Positions 16,517-25,224 are shown, numbered from the stretch's first letter. The stretch is 64,000 nucleotides of DNA from Pseudomonas proteolytica (GCF_007858275.1 NZ_VFEV01000003.1:202906-266905); one strand, 5' to 3'. Notes: generated by a model not told the origin, from the letters alone. Numbers and translations are program-made.

Positions 16517-17809
16517 TTGTCGCGCGCGTCTGCTGTACGTTTCAGTCATTTCCTACCATCGTTGCTGTTATTGCTGGCGGGGTTGTCGGCTGCTTACGTC
16601 AAGGACCTCAACGTCTTCTTCACCTCGCTGTTCAACGTGCTGCCGACCCTGGTGTTGCTGCTGGGCGGTGCCTATTGCGCGGTGTACCGCCGCCAGCGCG
16701 AGCTGTTCCTGATGGTGACGGTGTACGTCGCTTACTTCCTCCTGGATACCCAGACCGATTTCTATCGCGACCATGGCCGCGTGCGCGAAGACGCTGCCGT
16801 GGTGTTTCATCTGGTATGCCTGCTGTTGCCGATGTTGTTCAGTATCTATGCCCTCTGGCAGGAGAAAACCCACCTGTTCCGCGACTTTGTCGCACGTTGC
16901 GCGGTGCTGCTTGCCGTGGGCAGCGTAGCCCTTGGCCTGGAGCAGAGTTACCCGGGACCGTTGCTCAACTGGTTGGCGGAGATTCGCTGGCCGGCGTTGC
17001 ATGGCGCGTGGATGAGCTTGGTCCAACTGTCGTACCCGATGTTCCTGCTGGGTTTTGTCGCCCTGGCAGCCCAGTACTGGCGCGAGCCGCGGCCGTTGCA
17101 TGCGGCGCAGTTGGTGGGGTTGCTGGGGATGTTCTGGATGTTGCCGCAGACCTTTATTCTGCCGTTCACCCTGAACATCATGTGCAGCCAGGTGATGTTG
17201 ATGATCGCTGCAGGCGTGTCCCATGAGGCCTATCAAATGGCCTTTCGCGATGAGCTCACCGGCCTGCCGGGGCGTCGCGCCCTCAACGAGCGCATGCAGC
17301 GCCTGGGGCGCAACTATGTACTGGCGATGAGCGACGTCGACCACTTCAAGCGCTTCAACGACACCCACGGTCACGACGTCGGCGACCAGGTGCTGCGGTT
17401 GGTCGCCAGCAAACTGTCGAAAGTCAGCGGCGGTGGTCGGGCCTACCGGTATGGCGGCGAAGAATTTGCCGTAGTGTTCGCCGGCAAGACCCTGGATGAG
17501 TGCCTGCCGCACCTGGAAGCAATCCGCGAGGTCATTGCCAACTACCACATCAAGTTGCGCAACCAGGACAGTCGCCCCCAGGACGATCACCAGGGGCGTC
17601 AGCGCCGTTCGGGTGGCGGCGACTCCAGCGTGTCGGTGACCATCAGCATCGGCGTCGCCGAGCGCCAGATCGAGCAGCGCACCCCGGAAGAAGTGCTCAA
17701 GTCTGCTGACCAAGCGCTGTACAACGCCAAGGGTGCCGGGCGTAACTGTGTGGTGGCGGCCGGCCAGAACCGCCGTGGCGCGGTGCGCATGCAGGGCGCT
17801 GCCGGTTGA
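16517..17809 (+). CDS. membrane-bound diguanylate cyclase (GGDEF)
   Basis: About 430 residues from a TTG start chosen because GGAG lies 8 bases upstream; the in-frame GTG at 16454 would add 21 unlikely residues. Six or seven hydrophobic helices fill residues 9-245, for example LPSLLLLLAGLSAAYV and LPTLVLLLGGAYCAVY. The GGDEF domain begins at DELTGLPGRRAL and has the active signature RYGGEEF, so c-di-GMP synthesis is expected. No RxxD inhibitory site precedes it: SGGGRAYRY occupies that position. About 20 polar, basic residues (QDSRPQDDHQGRQRRSGGG) interrupt the domain before SVTISIGVAER. It lies between two fadE paralogues in the same direction; the link is unknown. Confidence 0.88.
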   Translation: MSRASAVRFSHFLPSLLLLLAGLSAAYVKDLNVFFTSLFNVLPTLVLLLGGAYCAVYRRQRELFLMVTVYVAYFLLDTQTDFYRDHGRVREDAAVVFHLVCLLLPMLFSIYALWQEKTHLFRDFVARCAVLLAVGSVALGLEQSYPGPLLNWLAEIRWPALHGAWMSLVQLSYPMFLLGFVALAAQYWREPRPLHAAQLVGLLGMFWMLPQTFILPFTLNIMCSQVMLMIAAGVSHEAYQMAFRDELTGLPGRRALNERMQRLGRNYVLAMSDVDHFKRFNDTHGHDVGDQVLRLVASKLSKVSGGGRAYRYGGEEFAVVFAGKTLDECLPHLEAIREVIANYHIKLRNQDSRPQDDHQGRQRRSGGGDSSVSVTISIGVAERQIEQRTPEEVLKSADQALYNAKGAGRNCVVAAGQNRRGAVRMQGAAG

Positions 17810-17899
17810 GTGATGGTGGTGTATTCAGCGCCTGTACAGTGATTGTCCGGGGGCACCTACGGCAGTAGGTTGCAGTCATCTGCCGCCGGAGACATCACC

Positions 17900-19684
17900 A
17901 TGCCTGCCTATAAAGCTCCCCTGCGCGACATGCGCTTTCTGATTGATCACGTGTTTGATTTCCCTGCTCACTACGCGGCCCTGGGCGCCACCGAGGCCAG
18001 CCCGGACATGGTCAGCGCGATCCTCGAAGAAGGCGCCAGGTTCTGCGAAAACGTGCTGGCACCGTTGAATCGCCCGGGTGATGAAGAGGGCTGCCATTTT
18101 GATAATGGCGTGGTGACCACACCCAAAGGCTTCAAGGAAGCCTTTGCGCAATACGTCGAAGGCGGCTGGCACGGCCTGGCGGCGGATCCGGCCTACGGCG
18201 GCCAAGGCCTGCCGTCTTCCCTGGGGTTGGTGCTCAGCGAGATGATCGGCTCCAGCAACACTTCCTGGGGCATGTACCCCGGCCTGACCCACGGCGCCAT
18301 GTCGGCGATCCACGCCCACGGCACTGCCGAGCAGAAAGACACCTACCTGACCAAACTCACCGCTGGCCAGTGGACGGGCACCATGTGCCTGACCGAAGCC
18401 CACTGCGGCACCGACCTTGGCATCATCAAGACCCGCGCCGTGCCCCAGGCCAACGGCAGCTATGCGGTAACCGGCAGCAAGATTTTCATCTCCGCCGGTG
18501 AACACGATATGAGCGAAAACATCATCCACCTGGTGCTGGCCAAGTTGCCGGACGCGCCGCCCGGCACCAAGGGCATTTCGCTGTTTATCGTGCCCAAGTT
18601 CCTCGCCGGTTCCGGCGCGCGCAATGGGGTCAGTTGCGGCTCCATCGAGCACAAGATGGGGATCAAGGCCTCGGCCACCTGCGTGCTGAACTTCGATGGT
18701 GCCGAGGGCTATCTGATCGGCGAGGCCAACAAGGGCCTGAACTGCATGTTCACCATGATGAACCATGCGCGCCTGGGCACGGGCATGCAGGGGCTGTGCC
18801 TGGGTGAAGCGAGCTTCCAGGGCGCGATCCAGTACGCCAACGACCGTCTGCAGATGCGCGCCCTGACCGGCGCCAAGGCCCCCGATAAGCCGGCAGATCC
18901 GATCATCGTGCATCCCGATGTGCGGCGCATGCTGCTGACCATGAAAGCCTTCAATGAAGGCAACCGCGCCCTGACTTATTTCACCGCGCAACTGCTGGAC
19001 ACCGCACACCTGAGCGACGACCCGCAGCAGCGCCAGCAGGCCGAAGACCTGTTGGCGTTCCTCACGCCGATCTGCAAAGCCTTTATGACCGAAACCGGGC
19101 TAGAGGTGACCAACCACGGCATGCAGGTGTTTGGCGGCCACGGTTTTATCCGCGAGTGGGGCATGGAACAGTTGGTGCGCGACTGCCGGATCGCGCCGAT
19201 CTACGAAGGCACCAATGGGATCCAGGCCCTGGATTTGCTGGGGCGCAAGGTGTTGGGCAGCCAGGGCAAGTTGCTGCGCGGCTTTACCAAAATCGTGCAT
19301 AAGTTTTGCGCGGCGAATGCCGAGCATCCACAACTCAAGGCCCAAGTCGCGCAGCTCAATGAGCTGAACCAACAATGGGGCGAGTTGACGACCAAAGTCG
19401 GCATGGCGGCGATGAAAAATCCCGATGAAGTCGGCGCGGCGGCCCTGGATTACTTGATGTACAGCGGTTACATCATCCATGCCTACCTGTGGCTGCGCAT
19501 GGCGCTGGTGGCCCAGGCGCAGCTGGATGCAGGCCAAGGCGATGCGGACTACGCCCGTGGCAAGTTGGCGACTTGCGAGTTTTACTTCAAGCGTCTGTTG
19601 CCGCGCACCAGTGCACATCGGGCGGCGGTGGAGGCGGGCAGTGATTGCTTGATGAGCCTGCCTGCCGAGCTGTTCGCCTTGTAG
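17900..19684 (+). CDS. acyl-CoA dehydrogenase, FadE type (paralogue 2)
   Basis: A 594-residue enzyme closely similar to the gene at 14505: YKAPLRDMRFLIDHVF at the N-terminus, [32 protein letters not shown] and [17 protein letters not shown]. The start at 17900 (MPAYKAP) is set by GGAGA 7 bases upstream and by alignment with the paralogues; an upstream in-frame extension is not family sequence. It has no PsrA-like box in the 90-bp gap before it. The next paralogue follows in the same direction after 134 bp. Expected to act in beta-oxidation; substrate range unknown. Confidence 0.92.
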   Translation: MPAYKAPLRDMRFLIDHVFDFPAHYAALGATEASPDMVSAILEEGARFCENVLAPLNRPGDEEGCHFDNGVVTTPKGFKEAFAQYVEGGWHGLAADPAYGGQGLPSSLGLVLSEMIGSSNTSWGMYPGLTHGAMSAIHAHGTAEQKDTYLTKLTAGQWTGTMCLTEAHCGTDLGIIKTRAVPQANGSYAVTGSKIFISAGEHDMSENIIHLVLAKLPDAPPGTKGISLFIVPKFLAGSGARNGVSCGSIEHKMGIKASATCVLNFDGAEGYLIGEANKGLNCMFTMMNHARLGTGMQGLCLGEASFQGAIQYANDRLQMRALTGAKAPDKPADPIIVHPDVRRMLLTMKAFNEGNRALTYFTAQLLDTAHLSDDPQQRQQAEDLLAFLTPICKAFMTETGLEVTNHGMQVFGGHGFIREWGMEQLVRDCRIAPIYEGTNGIQALDLLGRKVLGSQGKLLRGFTKIVHKFCAANAEHPQLKAQVAQLNELNQQWGELTTKVGMAAMKNPDEVGAAALDYLMYSGYIIHAYLWLRMALVAQAQLDAGQGDADYARGKLATCEFYFKRLLPRTSAHRAAVEAGSDCLMSLPAELFAL

Positions 19685-19818
19685 GAATCGGTGGCGTGAC
19701 TGTTAAATACCAGTTGGTCACAAGCAGACCCTATGTGTCACAAAAGTTGTTCGGTTACACTCCGGGTCTGTGAAACCGATCCTACCGAATCACTTTTAAC
19801 GTTCCTACGAGGTTTGCC

Positions 19819-21597
19819 ATGGCTGACTACAAAGCGCCGCTGCGCGATATGCGCTTCGTCCTCAACGAAGTATTCGAGGTTGCCAAGCTGTGGGCGCAAT
19901 TGCCGGCCCTGGCCGAGACCGTCGACGCCCAAACCGTCGAGGCAATCCTTGAAGAGGCTGGCAAAGTCACCGCCAAGACCATCGCCCCGTTGAGCCGCAG
20001 CGGCGACGAGGAAGGTTGCCGCTGGGACAACGGCGTGGTCACCACGCCGGCCGGCTTTCCCGAAGCCTACAAGACCTATGCCGAAGGCGGCTGGGTGGGC
20101 GTAGGGGGCGACCCGGCCTACGGTGGCATGGGCATGCCCAAGGCCGTGTCGGCCCAGGTCGAAGAAATGATCAACTCCTCGGGCCTGGCGTTTGGCCTGT
20201 ACCCCATGCTGACGTCCGGCGCTTGCGTGTCGATCAACACCCACGCCAGTGAAGAACTGAAAGCCACTTACCTGCCGAATATGTACGCGGGCGTGTGGGC
20301 CGGTTCCATGTGCCTGACCGAGCCCCATGCCGGCACCGATCTGGGGATTATTCGTACCAAGGCCGAGCCCCAGGCGGACGGTTCCTACAAGGTCAGCGGG
20401 ACCAAGATCTTCATCACCGGTGGCGAACACGACCTCACCGAAAACATCATCCACCTGGTGCTGGCCAAGTTGCCGGACGCTCCGGCCGGTCCCAAGGGCA
20501 TCTCGCTGTTCCTGGTGCCCAAGTTCATGGTCAATGCCGATGGCAGCCTGGGCGCACGCAACCCGGTGACCTGTGGTTCGATCGAACACAAGATGGGCAT
20601 CCAGGCTTCCGCCACTTGTGTGATGAACTTCGACGACGCCGTTGGCTACCTGGTCGGCGAGCCGAACCGTGGCCTGGCGGCGATGTTCACCATGATGAAC
20701 TACGAGCGCCTGGGCGTCGGCATCCAGGGCCTGGCGACCGGCGAGCGTTCTTACCAGAACGCTGTGGAATACGCGCGTGACCGCCTGCAAAGCCGTTCGC
20801 CGACTGGCCCCAAGGCCCAGGACAAGATCGCCGACCCGATCATCAACCACCCTGACGTGCGCCGCATGTTGCTGACCATGAAGGCGGCGAACGAAGGCGG
20901 CCGTGCGTTTTCCACTTATGTGGCGATGCAACTGGACACCGCCAAGTTCAGCGAAGACGCCGCGACCCGCAAGCGCGCGGATGACCTGGTGGCGCTGCTG
21001 ACCCCGGTATCCAAGGCCTTCCTCACCGACCTGGGCCTGGAAACCACCGTGCACGGCCAGCAGATCTTCGGCGGCCATGGTTATATCCGTGAGTGGGGCC
21101 AGGAGCAGTTGGTGCGTGACGTGCGTATCACGCAGATCTACGAAGGCACCAACGGCATCCAGGCGCTGGACTTGATGGGGCGCAAGATCGTTGGCAGCGG
21201 CGGGGCGTTCTACACCCTGTTTGCCGATGAGATCCGCCACTTCATCGCCACGGCCAGCAGCGACCTGGCTGAGTTCACCCAGCCCCTGAGCGCCGCGGTG
21301 GACGAACTCGACACCTTGACTGCCTGGGTGCTGGATCGCGCCAAGACCAACCCGAATGAAATCGGCGCGGCCTCGGTGGAGTATCTGCATGCCTTCGGCT
21401 ACATGGCCTATGCCTATATGTGGGCGTTGATGGCCAAGGCGGCTTTGGGCAAGGAGACTGAGGAAGACTTCTACGCCAGCAAACTGGGGACGGCGCGCTT
21501 CTACTTCGCTCGTCTGCTGCCGCGTATTCACTCCCTGAGTGCCTCCGTGAAGGCCGGCAGTGAATCGCTGTTCTTGCTGGACGAAGCGCAGTTCTAA
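19819..21597 (+). CDS. acyl-CoA dehydrogenase, FadE type (paralogue 3)
   Basis: A 592-residue member of the same subfamily: [58 protein letters not shown] and IYEGTNGIQALDLMGRK. It differs most from the other two in the C-terminal third and has HAGTDLG where the others have HCGTDLG, a possible specificity difference. GAGG precedes the ATG. The 134 bp upstream contain two GTCACAA copies at about 19717 and 19736, possibly regulatory. The rsmY locus follows 88 bases after the stop. Confidence 0.92.
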   Translation: MADYKAPLRDMRFVLNEVFEVAKLWAQLPALAETVDAQTVEAILEEAGKVTAKTIAPLSRSGDEEGCRWDNGVVTTPAGFPEAYKTYAEGGWVGVGGDPAYGGMGMPKAVSAQVEEMINSSGLAFGLYPMLTSGACVSINTHASEELKATYLPNMYAGVWAGSMCLTEPHAGTDLGIIRTKAEPQADGSYKVSGTKIFITGGEHDLTENIIHLVLAKLPDAPAGPKGISLFLVPKFMVNADGSLGARNPVTCGSIEHKMGIQASATCVMNFDDAVGYLVGEPNRGLAAMFTMMNYERLGVGIQGLATGERSYQNAVEYARDRLQSRSPTGPKAQDKIADPIINHPDVRRMLLTMKAANEGGRAFSTYVAMQLDTAKFSEDAATRKRADDLVALLTPVSKAFLTDLGLETTVHGQQIFGGHGYIREWGQEQLVRDVRITQIYEGTNGIQALDLMGRKIVGSGGAFYTLFADEIRHFIATASSDLAEFTQPLSAAVDELDTLTAWVLDRAKTNPNEIGAASVEYLHAFGYMAYAYMWALMAKAALGKETEEDFYASKLGTARFYFARLLPRIHSLSASVKAGSESLFLLDEAQF

Positions 21598-21610
21598 TCG
21601 GGGGAGGTCA

Positions 21611-21628
21611 TGTAAGCATTCTCTTACA
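21611..21628 (+). promoter_or_regulatory. GacA upstream activating sequence of rsmY
   Basis: TGTAAGCATTCTCTTACA matches the GacA-box consensus TGTAAG-N6-CTTACA perfectly. Its centre is about 66 bases ahead of the predicted rsmY start, the usual placement. A TAATCT -10-like box lies at 21674-21679. Confidence 0.88.
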
Positions 21629-21685
21629 TGACGTACTGCTAATCGTCCTCTATCGCCAGATTGGATCCACAGCTAATCTACTTCA

Positions 21686-21807
21686 CATGGACGTCGCGCA
21701 GGAAGCGCAAAGCAACAACAGGGACACGTAGGATTCTGCCAGGGTGGCGGAGTGAAATGGATGTCAGGGAAACAGTCTGCAAAGCCCCGCTTCGGCGGGG
21801 TTTTCTT
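21686..21807 (+). ncRNA. rsmY: RsmY regulatory RNA (sequesters RsmA/RsmE)
   Basis: A roughly 120-nt RNA is predicted between the GacA box and an intrinsic terminator (GCCCCGCTTCGGCGGGG then T-run at 21784-21807). It carries seven GGA motifs, at 21689, 21701, 21722, 21731, 21749, 21759 and 21768, several in A(N)GGA loops such as GCGCAGGAAGCGC. This is the design of Gac/Rsm sRNAs, which titrate the translational repressors RsmA/RsmE. The name rsmY rather than rsmX or rsmZ rests on synteny: in P. aeruginosa rsmY precedes a LysR gene and a class III aminotransferase, as here. The 5' end is estimated from the -10 box. Confidence 0.88.
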
Positions 21808-21824
21808 ATTGCCCGCGAAAAAGT

Positions 21825-22745
21825 TCAGGCCAGCCCGTCTACCGGGCTTGCCGGCCCATGTGGCCCATTCATCACGTCTTCGAGCAAGGTGCGCAGCAAC
21901 TCCAGCGTGGCTTGCTGACGTTGTACATCCCGGCACACCAAACCTACTTTCAGCGGCACCCGTGGCTCACTCAAGGGCTTCCACAATAGCGCGTGGCTGC
22001 TGTGTTCATCCTGTGATCGGCCAGGCAGTACTGTCGCCAGACGGGTATGGGGCAGGCTGTCGAGAATCCCCACCATGGTGTTCAGCTCGGCCTGGACCTG
22101 CGGCCGGCGCCCCAGGTTCGCCAGTTGCGCCTGCCAGATCTGCCTGATCTGGAACTCTTCCCCGAGCAACAGCATGGGCAGTTCCGCTGCTTGTTTGAGG
22201 GAGACCTTCTTGAATTCACGCAAAGGATGATCGGCAGGGATGACTACTTTCAGTTCATCTTCATACAGCAGTACGCCGTGCAAGCCCGGTTGGCGTGCCG
22301 GTAGGTAGCTGATGCCAATGTCCAGCGAGCCATTGAGCAGGCGACGTTCGATCTCCAGGCCCGTCAGCTCATAGATCTGCACCACCAGGTGTGGCTGGGC
22401 TTTGCGCACGCGTTCGAGCATCTGTGGCACCAGGCTGGTGTGCACGGTTTGCAGCACACCGATAGCCAGGGTCCGCAGCGCCTGGCCCTTGAAGTGCCGC
22501 AGGGCCTCGACGGCTTGCTGCATGCCATCGAGCAACGGCAGGGCATGGTTGTACAAGGTGTGGGCAGCCAGGGTCGGCAACAGGCGTTTACTGCTGCGTT
22601 CGAACAAGCTGACATCGAGGTGCTGCTCCAGCTGGCGGATCTGCTGCGACAGCGCTGGCTGGGAAATCGACAGGCGCTCTGCGGCCCGGCCCACATGGCC
22701 CTCTTCGTACACCGCGACGAAATAACGCAGTTGCTTGAAATCCAT
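21825..22745 (-). CDS. LysR-family transcriptional regulator
   Basis: A 306-residue LysR protein. The winged HTH covers residues 1-60 (MDFKQLRYFVAVYEEGHVG..RLSISQPALSQQIRQLE, quoted in part) and the effector-binding domain covers about 90-295, with LDIGISYLPAR and VIPADHPL as typical elements; it is nearest in style to CynR-like regulators. It is divergent from the class III aminotransferase gene with about 206 bp between starts, suggesting that it controls that gene. Its 3' end abuts the rsmY terminator. The effector is unknown. Confidence 0.93.
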   Translation of the reverse strand: MDFKQLRYFVAVYEEGHVGRAAERLSISQPALSQQIRQLEQHLDVSLFERSSKRLLPTLAAHTLYNHALPLLDGMQQAVEALRHFKGQALRTLAIGVLQTVHTSLVPQMLERVRKAQPHLVVQIYELTGLEIERRLLNGSLDIGISYLPARQPGLHGVLLYEDELKVVIPADHPLREFKKVSLKQAAELPMLLLGEEFQIRQIWQAQLANLGRRPQVQAELNTMVGILDSLPHTRLATVLPGRSQDEHSSHALLWKPLSEPRVPLKVGLVCRDVQRQQATLELLRTLLEDVMNGPHGPASPVDGLA

Positions 22746-22951
22746 AAGTAATGCTTATCGAAAATGCTGGAAAATCGAAATGGCTGTACGCCCCCAAGGC
22801 GCCTAGTCTAGCGCCTATTCATAGGGCTTACAGGGCCAAGACGCGAGATGAATACCGTTTGCAGCGATGGTGTTTACATAGGCAAGGCAAAAAACGTATT
22901 GCCGGGCTTCCGCCAATCCAGGGTTGCCAACAACCCGTGGGGTGTGCAGGC

Positions 22952-24223
22952 ATGAACCTGTTCAACTTGCGCCGTCCGGCGCCGAGCCTGGACGATCTGT
23001 TACTGGACGCGAAAACCCCGATGCTGCGTGATGAGCTTTCCACTCAATCCCTGATGCCCACAGTGGCCCGCCCTCCGCAGGTTTTCGTACGTGGCCAGGG
23101 TTCCTGGCTATGGGACAGTGAAGACCGTGCCTACCTCGACTTTACCCAGGGTGGTGCGGCCAACAGCCTTGGCCACAGCCCTTCAGTTTTGGTGCGCGCG
23201 TTGGCCGACCAAGCGCAAGCGCTGATCAACCCCGGCAACGGGCTGCACAACCGCAGCCAACTGAACCTGGTGGACCGCCTGTGCCACAGCACCGGCAGCG
23301 ACCAGGCCTACCTGCTCAACAGCGGTACGGAAGCCTGCGAGGCGGCGATCAAGCTGGCGCGCAAGTGGGGCCAGCTGCACCGTGGTGGCGCCTATCGCAT
23401 CATTACCGCTGGCAACGCCAGCCACGGGCGCAGCCTGGCGACGCTGGCGGCCTCTGGCGACAATCGCTTCGAGCCACAACTGCCAGGCTTCTGCCACGTA
23501 CCGTTCAATGACCTGCCCGCCCTGCATGCCGCGGTCGACGCACAAACCGTCGCGATCATGCTGGAACCGATCCAGGGCGAAGCCGGCGTCATCCCGGCCA
23601 CCGAGCATTACCTCAAGGGTGTGGAGCGGTTGTGCCGGGAGTTGGGCATTCTGCTGATTCTTGATGAAGTACAGACGGGGATGGGCCGTTGCGGCACCTT
23701 GCTGGCCGAACAGCGCTACGGCGTGCGCGCCGATATCGTCGCCTTGGGTAAAGGCCTGGGTGGCGGAGTGCCATTGGCTGCGCTGCTGGCTCGCGGCAAA
23801 GCCTGCTGTTTTGAAATCGGTGAGTTGGAAGGCACCCATCACGGCAATGCCCTGATGGCGGCCGCCGGCGTCGCTGTGCTCGATAACGTGCTGGGGCACG
23901 GCTTTCTCGAACACGTACGTGATACCAGCCAGTACCTGGGCGAAGGCCTGGCGCGGCTTGCCCACCGCTATGGCCAGGGCGAACTGCGGGGCCAGGGCCT
24001 GTTGTTGGGCCTGAGCTTGTCAGAAGATTCGGCAGATGCAGTGGTAAAAGCGGCGCTTTATGAGGGCCTGATCCTCAATGCCCCACAACCCAACTGCCTG
24101 CGCTTTACCCCGGCGTTGACGGTAAGCAAGAGCAATATCGACGAAATGCTACTGCGCCTGGCCCGTGCGTTTTCCCGTGTGCACACCGCCCAACTGCAAT
24201 GCCGCAAGGGCATCGCTGTTTAA
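22952..24223 (+). CDS. class III PLP-dependent aminotransferase (acetylornithine aminotransferase-like)
   Basis: A 423-residue omega-aminotransferase family protein. Cofactor contacts are NSGTEACEAAIKLARK (123-138), LILDEVQTGMGR (235-246, Asp238) and the Schiff-base lysine Lys267 in ALGKGLGGG; GTHHGNAL follows. The N-terminal segment of about 45 residues before VFVRGQGSWLWD is longer than in ArgD. The start at 22952 (MNLFNLRRP) has GCAGG close by. Its position next to a LysR gene, rsmY and the pqq/dav region is conserved in Pseudomonas. The substrate could be an acetylated or omega-amino acid; a role with 5-aminovalerate from davBA is a guess. Confidence 0.88.
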   Translation: MNLFNLRRPAPSLDDLLLDAKTPMLRDELSTQSLMPTVARPPQVFVRGQGSWLWDSEDRAYLDFTQGGAANSLGHSPSVLVRALADQAQALINPGNGLHNRSQLNLVDRLCHSTGSDQAYLLNSGTEACEAAIKLARKWGQLHRGGAYRIITAGNASHGRSLATLAASGDNRFEPQLPGFCHVPFNDLPALHAAVDAQTVAIMLEPIQGEAGVIPATEHYLKGVERLCRELGILLILDEVQTGMGRCGTLLAEQRYGVRADIVALGKGLGGGVPLAALLARGKACCFEIGELEGTHHGNALMAAAGVAVLDNVLGHGFLEHVRDTSQYLGEGLARLAHRYGQGELRGQGLLLGLSLSEDSADAVVKAALYEGLILNAPQPNCLRFTPALTVSKSNIDEMLLRLARAFSRVHTAQLQCRKGIAV

Positions 24224-24258
24224 CCCCCTATTCCTGAACCGTCTCGCGGTATACGCAG

Positions 24259-24297
24259 CGCCTCCAGCTTGATTCTTTTGGCTGGGGGCGTTTTTTT
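24259..24297 (+). terminator. intrinsic terminator after the aminotransferase gene
   Basis: CGCCTCCAGC and GCTGGGGGCG form a 10-bp stem with one G-U pair, followed by seven T residues. Confidence 0.88.
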
Positions 24298-24420
24298 GTG
24301 TGTAATTTCTGGATTGAAAAGGACGCTTGAGGCTCATCGAGAAAAATGGCTTTTTAGCGGGCACCGGCAGGGAGTGCCGGAAGGGCGCAAAGATTTTTTG
24401 TGACCCCTATTTTTAATCTG

Positions 24421-24435
24421 TACCACCAGGTGGTA
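24421..24435. promoter_or_regulatory. palindromic operator of the toxin-antitoxin pair
   Basis: TACCACC-A-GGTGGTA is a perfect 7-1-7 palindrome 22 bases ahead of the toxin start. Such sites are typical autoregulatory operators for the HTH antitoxin of HigBA-type modules. The binding protein is inferred. Confidence 0.6.
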
Positions 24436-24457
24436 TGTTTATGGGGAAGGGATGCCT

Positions 24458-24823
24458 ATGAAGCTGCGACTGTTCAAAAGCCGGCATTTTGCTGATGCCG
24501 CCAGCAAGGCCTGGATCTGCGATTCGCAATTAAGAGAGGCATTTGGTGAGATGCTCAGGGGCCAGGCGGACAATCTGGGTGGTGGAGTCTGGAAGAAACG
24601 CCTCAATCACAACCGGCATCGCTCCATCGTCCTGGCGAAGGGCAGGCATTACTGGGTTTATCAGTTTCTGTTCGCCAAGCAAGAACAAAGCAATATCAGT
24701 CACAAGGAATTGACTGGGTTTCGGGCGTTGGCAAAGGCCTATGAAGGCTTAAACGAAATACAGATCCAGCAGTTGCTGGATCTCAGGGAGTTTGTGGAGA
24801 TACATCATGACCAAAAAATATGA
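24458..24823 (+). CDS. type II toxin, RelE/HigB-like
   Basis: A 121-residue basic protein resembling the RelE-type toxins of the HigB/PF06296 group: MKLRLFKSRHFADAASKAWI, WKKRLNHNRHRSIVLAKGRHYWVYQFLFAK (quoted in part) and a helical C-terminus. These are ribosome-dependent mRNA interferases. The ATG at 24458 is preferred over 24452 because GGAAGGG is then properly spaced. It precedes and overlaps the antitoxin by 17 bases, the toxin-first order of higBA. The A/T-rich leader and isolated position suggest acquisition. The HigB-like label is by pattern only. Confidence 0.8.
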   Translation: MKLRLFKSRHFADAASKAWICDSQLREAFGEMLRGQADNLGGGVWKKRLNHNRHRSIVLAKGRHYWVYQFLFAKQEQSNISHKELTGFRALAKAYEGLNEIQIQQLLDLREFVEIHHDQKI

Positions 24824-25127
24824 AAGCCAAGCGCTGGAGTCCATTCACCAATCGGCCAGCGCGCTGCATTCGATTGGCGCCATCAGCAAGACCACCCTTC
24901 GTGAATTCGATGAGCTGTGCATTGCGCCTGTGCCGGCACAGATACCTGCCGACCAGATCAAGCAACTGCGCGAGCGCAGTCATGTCAGCCAACCGGTGTT
25001 CGCCCGCTACCTGAACACCAGTGCGTCGACAATCAAGCAATGGGAGTCCGGCGAGAAGCAACCCAGCGGCATGGCGCTCAAGCTGCTGAGCATCGTGCAA
25101 AAGCACGGATTGGAGATCCTTGCCTGA
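24807..25127 (+). CDS. XRE-family antitoxin (HigA/NadS-like)
   Basis: A 106-residue protein with a Cro/C1-type HTH at about 48-100: IKQLRERSHVSQPVFARYLN is the first half and TSASTIKQWESGEKQPSG the recognition part. The N-terminal half would wrap or neutralise the toxin. TGGAGA precedes the ATG at 24807 by 6 bases. It overlaps the toxin gene, so the two are co-translated, and it is expected to bind the palindrome at 24421 to control both. No degradation signal is obvious. Confidence 0.85.
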   Translation: MTKKYESQALESIHQSASALHSIGAISKTTLREFDELCIAPVPAQIPADQIKQLRERSHVSQPVFARYLNTSASTIKQWESGEKQPSGMALKLLSIVQKHGLEILA

Positions 25128-25224
25128 GGAGGATGGCCCGGTGCCAGATTCCACTGAACCCTCACGCGCGGCCAGGGTCGATTAGCTGTACGGCTCACAC
25201 GAGCCGATTATTCGGAGCTGACCC

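Noticed and set aside
19738..21531. 597-codon open frame antisense to the third acyl-CoA dehydrogenase
   Set aside because: Nearly coextensive with a real FadE gene with full family signatures; the antisense translation is low-complexity and begins inside the real gene's codon pattern.
21661..21936. Small open frames across the rsmY region
   Set aside because: They cover an sRNA with a GacA box and terminator, lack ribosome-binding sites and have no coding pattern.
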